Assembly: GCA_014804085.1 (NCBI GenBank)
Contig: JAAVAM010000022.1
Location: 14,005 to 25,061, forward strand
DNA: 11,057 bases
Origin: Treponema sp.
GTDB taxonomy: Bacteria > Spirochaetota > Spirochaetia > Treponematales > Treponemataceae
Direction: 5' to 3'
Of this stretch, positions 1-5,887 are shown piece by piece. Numbering within the stretch: the first letter of the stretch is position 1; each line of letters starts with the position of its first letter. The notes under the pieces are model-generated. The model was not told the DNA's origin and searched no databases. It was given only the letters and a program-made list of their open reading frames with translations. The translations under genes and the position numbers were made by a program.

Positions 1-29
1 AAAAAGGACACCTTATGGTGTCCTTTTTT
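1..29. terminator. Bidirectional rho-independent terminator
   Basis: A 7-bp GGACACC/GGTGTCC stem with a TTAT loop is flanked by A5 on the left and T6 on the right, so it reads as an intrinsic terminator on both strands. On the minus strand it lies 165 bases past the murE stop and is the best candidate terminator for murE. On the plus strand it would end a gene lying left of the window. Confidence 0.8.
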
Positions 30-54
30 CGTCTTCTATCAATTATCTTCTTTA

Positions 55-183
55 CGGAGCGGGTTCTTAGGGCAGCGCCCTAAGCCGTGCTGGGGAAAGT
101 GGGTGGTTTGGAGGGAGGGAACCCCCGCTTCGGAAGTAGAGGGGTTTCCTCCCTCCAAGACGTTCCGCCCGCTTTCAAGCGGG
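55..183 (+). repeat. Three-hairpin dispersed repeat, copy A
   Basis: The element has three modules. H1 (66-84) is a perfect 8-bp stem, CTTAGGGC/GCCCTAAG, with loop AGC. H2 (108-158) has an 18-bp stem (108-125 with 141-158, one G.T pair) and a 15-base loop, CGCTTCGGAAGTAGA. H3 (168-183) is CCCGCTT/AAGCGGG with loop TC. The same modules in the same order occur inverted at 1900-2027, sharing near-identical H1, loop and H3 but different H2 arms. The 5' arm of H2 is purine-rich and the 3' arm pyrimidine-rich. No terminator-type T-run follows H2 or H3 on either strand. It has no coding capacity. It could be a non-autonomous mobile element, a REP-like unit or a structured RNA; two copies cannot decide. 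Confidence 0.85.
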
Positions 184-194
184 AAAAAAACGTT

Positions 195-1853
195 TCAATA
201 CCCCATTTCCCCCAGCGCATGCTCCGCCTCGCGGATCTCATCATACGGCATTACATGGTCTTTGTAGATAATGCTGTTCTCATGCGCCTTGCCGAGCAGG
301 AGCACGATGTCGCCCGTGCCCGCCAGCGACAGCGCATGGCGGATTGCGGCGGGGCGGTCGGGAATGATGAGCAGGTCTTTTCCCTGCACTTTGCCCGCCT
401 TTTCCGCCCCGGCGGCAATCTGCGCGAGTAGTTCGGCGGGATCTTCCCCGCGCGGGTCTTCGTCGGCAAGGATTATTACGTCGCAGAAGCGCGCGGCAAT
501 CTCGCCCTGCAACGGGCGTTTTTCCGTGTCGCGCTCGCCGCCGCTCCCGAACACGCACAGCATCTTGCCCGCGCACCGCTTGCGGATGGGCGGAAAAATC
601 GTCTCGAACGACGACGGCGTGTGCGCGTAGTCCACGATGACCTCGAACGGCTGCCGGTGGTCGATGACGGTCATCCTGCCTAGGATGGGTACCAGTCGGC
701 CCGTGTGCGGCGCAATCTCGTCAAGCGGCGTACCCGTCAGCCGGAAGACGGCAAGCAGTGCCGCCATGATATTGTACGCGTTGAACGCGCCGGGAGTCGG
801 CGCGGTTATGGTCAGCTCGCCGCCGTCCAAGCCCTGCTGCCCGCGCACCGTAAAGCGCAGGTCGTTGTGCGTCGCCGTAATGTCGTGCGCCGCGAGGTAC
901 GGCATGTCGCCGGGAATCGGGGGGAGCGGCTTGCCGGTCTGCTTGCCCGCCGTGCCGCCGGTCGTAAAGCCGAATACCGGGTGCGTGGTGGCGGCGGCAA
1001 AATACGGCGCGCTTTCGTCCTCAAGGTTGACGATACCGAACGCGCTCACGGTCGTTTCCCTGCCGCCGATGACCTTGCGGTGGTCGCACTCGTCCAGCTT
1101 GCGGAACAGGTTCGCCTTGTCGTCGCGGTACTGCGCGAACGTCTTGTGGAATTCAAGGTGTTCCAGCGTGACGTTCATGAACACGGCGCAGTCGTAGTCG
1201 ATGCAGCCCGTGCGGTTCGTCCGTGGCGAAAGCCCGTGCGACGACGATTCCACCACGGCATATTCGCAGCCCGCCGCGAGCATCTGTGCGAGCTGCCGCT
1301 GGATAATCGGGGCTTCGGGCGTGGTCTGGTGCTGCGGGTTCGCGATTGCCTCCCTGCCGAGCGAGTATTCCACGGTGGAGATGAAGCCGGCCTTTTTGCC
1401 GCTCAGACGCAGCAGCTGCCAGATGAATGAGACGGTAGACGACTTGCCTTCCGTGCCCGTCACGCCGATGACGACGAGTTTCTTTGACGGCCAGTCGTAG
1501 AACGTGGCGGAAATCGGTGCCATGACAAAGCGGGCATCCGCCACCCTGATGAGCGGCACGTCCTCGCCCCGCACGTCGAGCGCGGCGATAATGGCAAATT
1601 TGATCGTCTCGCTCCATTCATCCTGAAAGACGACTGCCGCCGCCCCTGCCATGATGGCGGTGGGAATGAATTTGTTCCCCGTGGTGTGCGTCCCGGGCAG
1701 TGCGAAGAACAGCGTCCCTGCCGTCACGTCGCGGCTGTCAAAGGCGAGCGACGAAATGACGGGATCGCCAGTTGTTCCGTCTGCGGGCGCGTCGTCCATG
1801 CGGACGCGCGTATGTTCGATAGCGGCAAGCAGTGCCGAAAGCGGTTTTTCCAT
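195..1853 (-). CDS. murE: UDP-N-acetylmuramyl-tripeptide synthetase (MurE)
   Basis: This cytoplasmic Mur ligase adds the third stem-peptide amino acid to UDP-MurNAc-L-Ala-D-Glu using ATP. The 552-aa product shows the N-terminal UDP-binding domain (SSLAFDSRDV near residue 34), the ATP loop VTGTEGKSS (131-139), the YRDDKANLF stretch that carries the lysine carbamylated in Mur ligases, and a C-terminal GKAHENSIIYKDH block. The specificity loop reads EDPR (465-468) where meso-diaminopimelate enzymes usually have DNPR. Treponemes are reported to use L-ornithine here, so the added residue is uncertain. The chosen ATG at 1853 starts the recognisable family N-terminus and lies six bases below a promoter; the frame stays open upstream to 1982 but only through the promoter and repeat B. 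There is no Shine-Dalgarno. The protein is somewhat longer than typical (about 490-500 aa), partly from an insertion around the TTGGTAGKQTGKPLPPIPG segment. Confidence 0.93.
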   Translation of the reverse strand: MEKPLSALLAAIEHTRVRMDDAPADGTTGDPVISSLAFDSRDVTAGTLFFALPGTHTTGNKFIPTAIMAGAAAVVFQDEWSETIKFAIIAALDVRGEDVPLIRVADARFVMAPISATFYDWPSKKLVVIGVTGTEGKSSTVSFIWQLLRLSGKKAGFISTVEYSLGREAIANPQHQTTPEAPIIQRQLAQMLAAGCEYAVVESSSHGLSPRTNRTGCIDYDCAVFMNVTLEHLEFHKTFAQYRDDKANLFRKLDECDHRKVIGGRETTVSAFGIVNLEDESAPYFAAATTHPVFGFTTGGTAGKQTGKPLPPIPGDMPYLAAHDITATHNDLRFTVRGQQGLDGGELTITAPTPGAFNAYNIMAALLAVFRLTGTPLDEIAPHTGRLVPILGRMTVIDHRQPFEVIVDYAHTPSSFETIFPPIRKRCAGKMLCVFGSGGERDTEKRPLQGEIAARFCDVIILADEDPRGEDPAELLAQIAAGAEKAGKVQGKDLLIIPDRPAAIRHALSLAGTGDIVLLLGKAHENSIIYKDHVMPYDEIREAEHALGEMGY

Positions 1854-1859
1854 ACGGTA

Positions 1860-1888
1860 AGTGTACTGCGAAACGGGGGTTTCTGCAA
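1860..1888 (-). promoter_or_regulatory. murE promoter, leaderless geometry
   Basis: On the minus strand a -35 TTGCAG (1883-1888) is followed by a 17-bp spacer and a -10 TACACT (1860-1865). Only six bases separate the -10 from the ATG, so transcription should start at or within a base or two of the A of ATG. The hexamers match consensus only moderately (3/6 and 4/6), but the geometry equals that of the queD and metF promoters. Confidence 0.6.
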
Positions 1889-1899
1889 TGTGGTGCTTA

Positions 1900-2027
1900 C
1901 CGCTTGGAAGCGGTGGGAACGTTTTGGGGGAGAGAGAGACCTCTACTCGGAAGCGTGGTCTCTCTCTCCCCCAAACCCCCACTCTCTTCCAGCACCGCTT
2001 AGGGCGCTGCCCTAAGAACCCGCTTCG
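1900..2027 (-). repeat. Three-hairpin dispersed repeat, copy B (inverted)
   Basis: This is the inverted partner of the element at 55-183. H1 (1998-2016) is CTTAGGGC/GCCCTAAG with loop GCT. H2 (1923-1975) has a perfect 19-bp stem (1923-1941 with 1957-1975) and a 15-base loop at 1942-1956 that reads ACGCTTCCGAGTAGA in element orientation. H3 (1900-1913) is CCGCTT/AAGCGG. In the 16 inner H2 pairs the two copies differ at eight pairs: seven are double compensatory changes and one is G.T against A.T. It lies just upstream of the murE promoter, so copies A and B bracket exactly murE plus promoter. Confidence 0.85.
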
Positions 2028-2036
2028 CTATTCGGA

Positions 2037-2395
2037 AGGAGTGTTGCGGACGGGGTTCTTTTTTGTTCCTGTCGCGGACTGTGTGGCGTTTAGTCCCTGT
2101 CACGGACGGGTTGCTTTTTTGTCCCTGTCGGGGACTGTTTTGCGCGCTGTCCCTGCCACGGACGGGGTGCACGTTCGTCCCTGTCGGGGACTGTTTTGCG
2201 TGTTGTCCCTGCTGCGGACGGGTTGCATGTTCGTCCCTGTCAGGGATTTTTTTGTGTCTTGTCCCCGTTAGGGACGGTTTTGCGGGCAGTCCCCGTCGGG
2301 GACGTGTACACGTCCCTGTCAGGGACTAAGGCATGTCCGTGCCGGGGACGTTCCCGCGCACTTGGTGCGGACACGGGCGTGTCCCTGCTGGGGAC
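2037..2395. repeat. Array of 14 short dyads, 28-bp then 23-bp period
   Basis: The unit is a 15-base dyad, best form GTCCCTGTCAGGGAC (7-bp arms, one central base). Units start at 2037 (degenerate), 2065, 2093, 2121, 2149, 2177, 2205, 2233, 2261 and 2289, all exactly 28 apart. They continue at 2312, 2335, 2358 (degenerate) and 2381, exactly 23 apart. Spacers are 13 bases and then 8. The 13-base spacers alternate between a GGGTTGCATGTTC-like and a TGTTTTGCGTGTT-like sequence from 2108 to 2232, giving a 56-bp higher-order repeat. All three forward frames are largely open here because the unit lacks stop codons and 28 is not a multiple of 3, so I do not call coding. Possible roles are a multi-site protein-binding array or a chain of RNA hairpins upstream of the lipoprotein promoter. 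Confidence 0.9.
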
Positions 2396-2496
2396 GTGAG
2401 GGCGGCAGGAACAGGAGCAGGAACGTGTTTGCGTTGGGAGAGTGCGGGGCAATGGCGTTCGCCCGTAAAAAAAATCATCATAATGCACGAAAAGGG
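2396..2496. other. Non-coding stretch between dyad array and promoter
   Basis: No convincing ORF is seen here. It holds a short purine-rich imperfect repeat (GGCAGGAACA then GAGCAGGAAC, 2404-2423) and an A-rich tract (2467-2474) about 25 bases upstream of the -35, which could act as an UP element for the lipoprotein promoter. Confidence 0.4.
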
Positions 2497-2526
2497 TTGA
2501 CAAAACCAATCGGGGGGGGGTAATAT
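2497..2526 (+). promoter_or_regulatory. Lipoprotein promoter with poly-G in its spacer
   Basis: A consensus -35 TTGACA (2497-2502) and a -10 TAATAT (2521-2526) are separated by 18 bp, the last nine of which are G. Losing one G would give the optimal 17-bp spacer; gaining or losing more should weaken transcription. A start near 2533 would give a leader of about 23 bases containing the AAGGAG ribosome binding site (2544-2549), six bases before the ATG. Confidence 0.8.
2512..2520 (+). repeat. Homopolymeric G9 tract
   Basis: Nine consecutive G directly abut the -10 hexamer. Runs of this length are prone to slipped-strand mispairing, and this one lies where a length change alters promoter spacing. 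Confidence 0.95.
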
Positions 2527-2555
2527 TAGGCATATTTTTTTGTAAGGAGCAAACG

Positions 2556-4493
2556 ATGAGAATGACGGCAAAGATGTTCGGCGTGCTGTGCGCGGCGAGC
2601 TTGGTGTTCTGTGCGGCGTGTGACGGCATAGGGAACAAGCCTGAGGACGAGGATGGTAAGGACAAAGATAAGACCGAATTGGACAACGATAAGGACAAAG
2701 ACGACGACGACAAGGATGACGGCAGCGAAAAGGATGATACCGTTGTCACGGTGTCGTATGATGTCGGGTCAATTGTGAAGTTTGAGGGCAAGGATTATCT
2801 TGTCATCAAGAATACCGAGGCGGGAAATACGGTTGCGGAGCAGTCGCCCGTATATCACTATTATCCGAACGCGCGGGCGGATGCCTACCGCGACCACCTG
2901 ATTGAAATGTATGAGGTGAAAGCGCCGTATGTGCTCGTGTTCAATACGGAGACCACGAAATCGACGACTACCAACGGGACATCTTGGGATGATGAGTATA
3001 GGATTTTGCGCAACGGCGTGACGCTTTATCGGATCAAGTATCGGTGGGAGAATTTGATAAGTAATATTGCGACAATTACGGCGGACGAGTTGCGCAAGGA
3101 CTATGACCCGTCTGCTTTTTGCATCGATAATTATTCGGCTGTATACGGAAGTGATTTGTCCGAAAAATTTAATCGTTCGTATCGGTTCGACTATAACGAA
3201 GACGGACATACGATTATCTATCGTGACGACAATTGGCGATTGACGGACGACAATAAGGATTATGTGTATATAAACGGGAATGAGCGTAATCAGTATGCGA
3301 TTAAGAACAGGATAAGTAGCAACGCGCGTAGTTATATTCTCCGTAATCCGAACAATACTAGTACTAACAACGGCAATGAGTTCTTTGAATTCCGGGTTGA
3401 CTTTGAAGAAGATGCTGTTACGCCGAGAGCATACCGGCTCATCGCAAACGGCATGGGACTGATTGATGGTAATACGAATAACAAACTCTATCAGAGTACC
3501 CTTTATATCGGCAGTTTAGGGTTTTGGCCTGATGGTGGTCGTGGTATATGGTTCAGCGTTGATACGAAAAGGAATAATGTCTCTGACCCCAAGCTTGTAT
3601 TCGACGATTTGTGTGAACGAACGGAATCGGGCGGCGATAATGGCGGTCAGTCTGAGGGTGACCCCGCAAGCGGCACAGAAACATACGGCGATTCCTTGAC
3701 GAATGAAGGTGTCGATAAGTATGTGACTGTTTCCGAAAAGACAACAATTGTCAACGACGTCAATGTTCCTGAGACGATAACGTTCTCCGTTCCGTTTGAA
3801 GATGCGAATGCGCCGATGAGCAAGTTTACCACAGTCACCTTTGTGCCAGTGCCATACAATGATGATGTGAAAGACGAGCATTATGTCATCTTTGTGCCGA
3901 AAACAGGCAGCAAGACCGCCTACGAGTTCATCGACAACTTCAAGGCGGGTTACGGTATTTTTGGCGACTATACGTGGGAGCGTCCTGTTTCCACTTCAAC
4001 CCCGTCAACGGATTCGTCGGTGACCTTACAGGACGATGCCGCCGCCAAGGCAGACACGTCAACGGCGCGCTTTAATTTCACGGGCAATCGGTTCCGCATT
4101 GAAATGGAAGCCATGACATCAAACTCCGGGGTGAGCATTGAGACGGACGCTACCGCTTCCGGCGGCAAGGCGGGCATTCTTACGAGCGAGGATTCGCGGG
4201 CGGAGGCAATCATCACATTCCCGGCGGGCAATTACACCGGCTACGCGGTCATCTACGCGCCGAGCGGCGACCACGATGCGTTCTATGTGAAATTCGGCGA
4301 CGGTCATATCCGCATGTATGCGGACGACCCGCCGCCTGCGGGGTACAAGCCCACGAGCCGCACGCCCATAAAGCTTTCGTGCGACAAGGAAGTGACCGTG
4401 CGCATGGTCATTTCGCCGCGCAGTGAGAAGTTCACGGGCAAAGCCGTTGAGACGGGCATGTACATCGACTATGTGGAATTCACGAAAGACTAA
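2556..4493 (+). CDS. Large secreted lipoprotein with CBM6/35-like C-terminus
   Basis: The 645-aa precursor starts at an ATG with AAGGAG six bases upstream. Residues 1-21 form a signal peptide ending in FCAAC, a relaxed spirochaete-type lipobox with the lipidated cysteine at 22. A strongly acidic, Lys/Asp-rich tether follows (about 27-62). The first folded region (about 66-350) opens with YDVGSIVKFEGKDYLVIKN and is not a family I recognise. A Gly/Ser/Asn-rich linker (about 353-382) leads to a second unidentified domain (about 390-490), then a Ser/Thr-rich linker. The last ~130 residues (514-645) resemble a beta-sandwich carbohydrate-binding module: an IEMEAM start, GG near 540, a GNYTGYAVIYAP core and a YIDYVEF end. 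This suggests a glycan-binding envelope protein, but that is inference. The first two-thirds is A+T-richer than the C-terminal module. It is probably monocistronic and phase-variable. Confidence 0.85.
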   Translation: MRMTAKMFGVLCAASLVFCAACDGIGNKPEDEDGKDKDKTELDNDKDKDDDDKDDGSEKDDTVVTVSYDVGSIVKFEGKDYLVIKNTEAGNTVAEQSPVYHYYPNARADAYRDHLIEMYEVKAPYVLVFNTETTKSTTTNGTSWDDEYRILRNGVTLYRIKYRWENLISNIATITADELRKDYDPSAFCIDNYSAVYGSDLSEKFNRSYRFDYNEDGHTIIYRDDNWRLTDDNKDYVYINGNERNQYAIKNRISSNARSYILRNPNNTSTNNGNEFFEFRVDFEEDAVTPRAYRLIANGMGLIDGNTNNKLYQSTLYIGSLGFWPDGGRGIWFSVDTKRNNVSDPKLVFDDLCERTESGGDNGGQSEGDPASGTETYGDSLTNEGVDKYVTVSEKTTIVNDVNVPETITFSVPFEDANAPMSKFTTVTFVPVPYNDDVKDEHYVIFVPKTGSKTAYEFIDNFKAGYGIFGDYTWERPVSTSTPSTDSSVTLQDDAAAKADTSTARFNFTGNRFRIEMEAMTSNSGVSIETDATASGGKAGILTSEDSRAEAIITFPAGNYTGYAVIYAPSGDHDAFYVKFGDGHIRMYADDPPPAGYKPTSRTPIKLSCDKEVTVRMVISPRSEKFTGKAVETGMYIDYVEFTKD

Positions 4494-4524
4494 TCGATAG
4501 AAAGAAAAAGAAAACAGATGCGCG

Positions 4525-4564
4525 GGAACGGCGTGCCTTTTGCGGGGCGCGCCGTTCCTCTTTA
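4525..4564 (+). terminator. Rho-independent terminator after the lipoprotein gene
   Basis: A 13-bp stem, GGAACGGCGTGCC with GGCGCGCCGTTCC (one T.G pair) and an 8-base loop, is followed by TCTTT. The T-run is weak, but the stem is strong and lies 31 bases past the lipoprotein stop. Its tail merges into the queD -35 element. Confidence 0.75.
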
Positions 4565-4589
4565 AAGATTCCGGGATTTTCGGTAGACT
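4561..4589 (+). promoter_or_regulatory. queD promoter, leaderless geometry
   Basis: A -35 TTTAAA (4561-4566), 17-bp spacer and -10 TAGACT (4584-4589) end six bases before the queD ATG. There is no Shine-Dalgarno in that gap. It overlaps the tail of the upstream terminator. Confidence 0.55.
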
Positions 4590-4595
4590 GGGCGT

Positions 4596-5006
4596 ATGTA
4601 TGAAGTTCGGGTGACGGCCGAGTTTGCGGCGGCGCATTTTCTGCGCGACTATCACGGGAAATGCGAGCGGCTGCACGGGCATAATTATACGGTGTATGCG
4701 CACGTGCGCGGTGCGGAGCTTGACGCGGGCGGCATGCTCCTTGACTTTGCGGTGCTCAAGGGCGCGCTGAAAACGGTGGCGGGGTCGCTCGACCACACGA
4801 ATCTGAACGACAATCCGGCGTTCGCGCAGAATCCGAGCGCGGAGCGGATTGCGCGGTTCATCTACGACCGCCTCTGCGCCGTGCTCGCGGAGCAGGGCGT
4901 TGACGTGCGGGGAAAGAACGGCGGCGCGGTCTTGTGCGCGGTTGACGTGTTTGAGACGGCGACGAGCCGCGCGCGCTACATTCCCGACGGCTGTTCCGGC
5001 CGGTAG
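4596..5006 (+). CDS. queD: 6-carboxy-5,6,7,8-tetrahydropterin synthase (QueD)
   Basis: QueD converts 7,8-dihydroneopterin triphosphate to 6-carboxytetrahydropterin, the second step towards 7-deazaguanine and queuosine in tRNA. The 136-aa length is close to the E. coli enzyme (about 120). Zinc ligands fit H14 (FAAAHFL) and H27/H29 (LHGHNY). The nucleophile fits C23 in the CxxxHGH spacing typical of QueD, and D66-H67 (SLDHTNLND) and E120 complete the expected active site. The CxxxHGH spacing favours QueD over the folate-pathway PTPS-III variant, but this cannot be proven here. No other queuosine gene is adjacent. The start follows the promoter by six bases with no ribosome binding site. Its last 31 bases overlap the 3' end of the convergent PAP2-like gene. 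Confidence 0.9.
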   Translation: MYEVRVTAEFAAAHFLRDYHGKCERLHGHNYTVYAHVRGAELDAGGMLLDFAVLKGALKTVAGSLDHTNLNDNPAFAQNPSAERIARFIYDRLCAVLAEQGVDVRGKNGGAVLCAVDVFETATSRARYIPDGCSGR

Positions 5007-5887
5007 GTGACCAGCCACCGCTGGACGGGCGCGCGCCAGTCATCGTCGTGCGCGCCTTCGAGCAGGAATCGTTCGTACATGTCCATGATGTGCGTCTTGA
5101 TGGCGCGCGCGCTTTGTTCGTCCATGCCTTCCGGCTGCACGAACAAAGCGTCGATGAACGCGACGGCATCGGTCGGCGTGAACAGCGCGGGGAACAGGCG
5201 GCTGACCATGTACAGCGCGGCGGGGACGCAGTTGACGCTGTGCTGTTTGACGTATAGCACCGATTCGGCAATGGCGACCGCGCCGTCGTACAGCTCTTTG
5301 TTCCACTGCCGCTGGTCGGCCTCCGGGAACTGCTCGCGCGCAAAGAAATGGCGGTAGAACGAGGCGCACAGCACGACAATGGCGATGTGCAGGCTGGGGA
5401 CGCAGCACAGGTGCGGGTCGAGCAGGTGAATCGTGAGGAATTTTCCCTTGCGGTAGGCGGGGCGTTCCATGGTACTCACGCGGAACCGGTACAGCCGCGC
5501 CGCCTCGTCGTATGCCGTGGTGATGGCGCGGAACCATTCCGCGCAGAACGGCATGGCTTTGTGCGCTCCGTAGCGGCGGATAAGCATGCTCAGCGGCTCA
5601 ATCCAGAAATTGATGAAGTGCAGGTAGATGCCGATTTTGTGCGGCAGGAACGGAATCGTCTTGTCGAGCGGGTGGTCAACGTGCACGACGGGAAGCTTTT
5701 TGATGCCCCATTTGACCAGAAACTGAAGCCCAAAGAAGTTGACGACGACCGTGCGCATATACGACAGGAACGCGCCGATGCTTCGCGGGCGGAACGGAAT
5801 GGTCGCGTAGCTCCACAGGACGCTGAAACTGCCGAGCGGGCGACCCGATGTCTTTTTGATGCGTTTTGCGGGAGCGGTCGTCGTCAT
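4976..5887 (-). CDS. Putative PAP2-superfamily-like membrane protein
   Basis: The 303-aa protein has several moderately hydrophobic stretches (about 38-62, 85-104, 164-183, 218-245) separated by basic segments, consistent with a membrane-associated protein. The motif CCVPSLHIAI (PSLH at 164-167) resembles the PSxH signature of PAP2/inositolphosphorylceramide-synthase-like phosphatases. ERP at 141-143 could be the first motif and H216 in KQHSVNC the second histidine. The Asp usually following that histidine is not evident, so activity on lipid or other phosphoesters is tentative. ATG at 5887 overlaps the metH stop by one base (TGATG), implying translational coupling as the third gene of the metF operon. 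The 3' end overlaps queD by 31 bases. No clear relation to methionine synthesis is visible. Confidence 0.7.
   Translation of the reverse strand: MTTTAPAKRIKKTSGRPLGSFSVLWSYATIPFRPRSIGAFLSYMRTVVVNFFGLQFLVKWGIKKLPVVHVDHPLDKTIPFLPHKIGIYLHFINFWIEPLSMLIRRYGAHKAMPFCAEWFRAITTAYDEAARLYRFRVSTMERPAYRKGKFLTIHLLDPHLCCVPSLHIAIVVLCASFYRHFFAREQFPEADQRQWNKELYDGAVAIAESVLYVKQHSVNCVPAALYMVSRLFPALFTPTDAVAFIDALFVQPEGMDEQSARAIKTHIMDMYERFLLEGAHDDDWRAPVQRWLVTYRPEQPSGM

Noticed and set aside
160..190. H3 of repeat A as the murE terminator
   Set aside because: In the direction of murE transcription the T7 run precedes the hairpin instead of following it; the hairpin at 1-29 is the better terminator.
1854..1982. Longer MurE with 43 extra N-terminal residues
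   Set aside because: The extension runs through the promoter and the H2 hairpin of repeat B, has no family similarity and is arginine/proline-rich noise.
2037..2395. CRISPR array
   Set aside because: Repeats are only 15 bases, spacers are 13 or 8 bases and related to each other, and there are no cas genes.
1861..2399. Overlapping open frames encoding Cys/Val/Arg-rich repeat proteins through the dyad array
   Set aside because: All three forward frames are open because the 28-bp unit lacks stop codons; they have no convincing ribosome binding sites and the same DNA repeats explain the peptides.
4119..5018. 299-aa minus-strand ORF opposite the lipoprotein 3' end and queD
   Set aside because: It is antisense to two well-supported genes, crosses a terminator and is a His/Arg-rich shadow with no recognisable domain.
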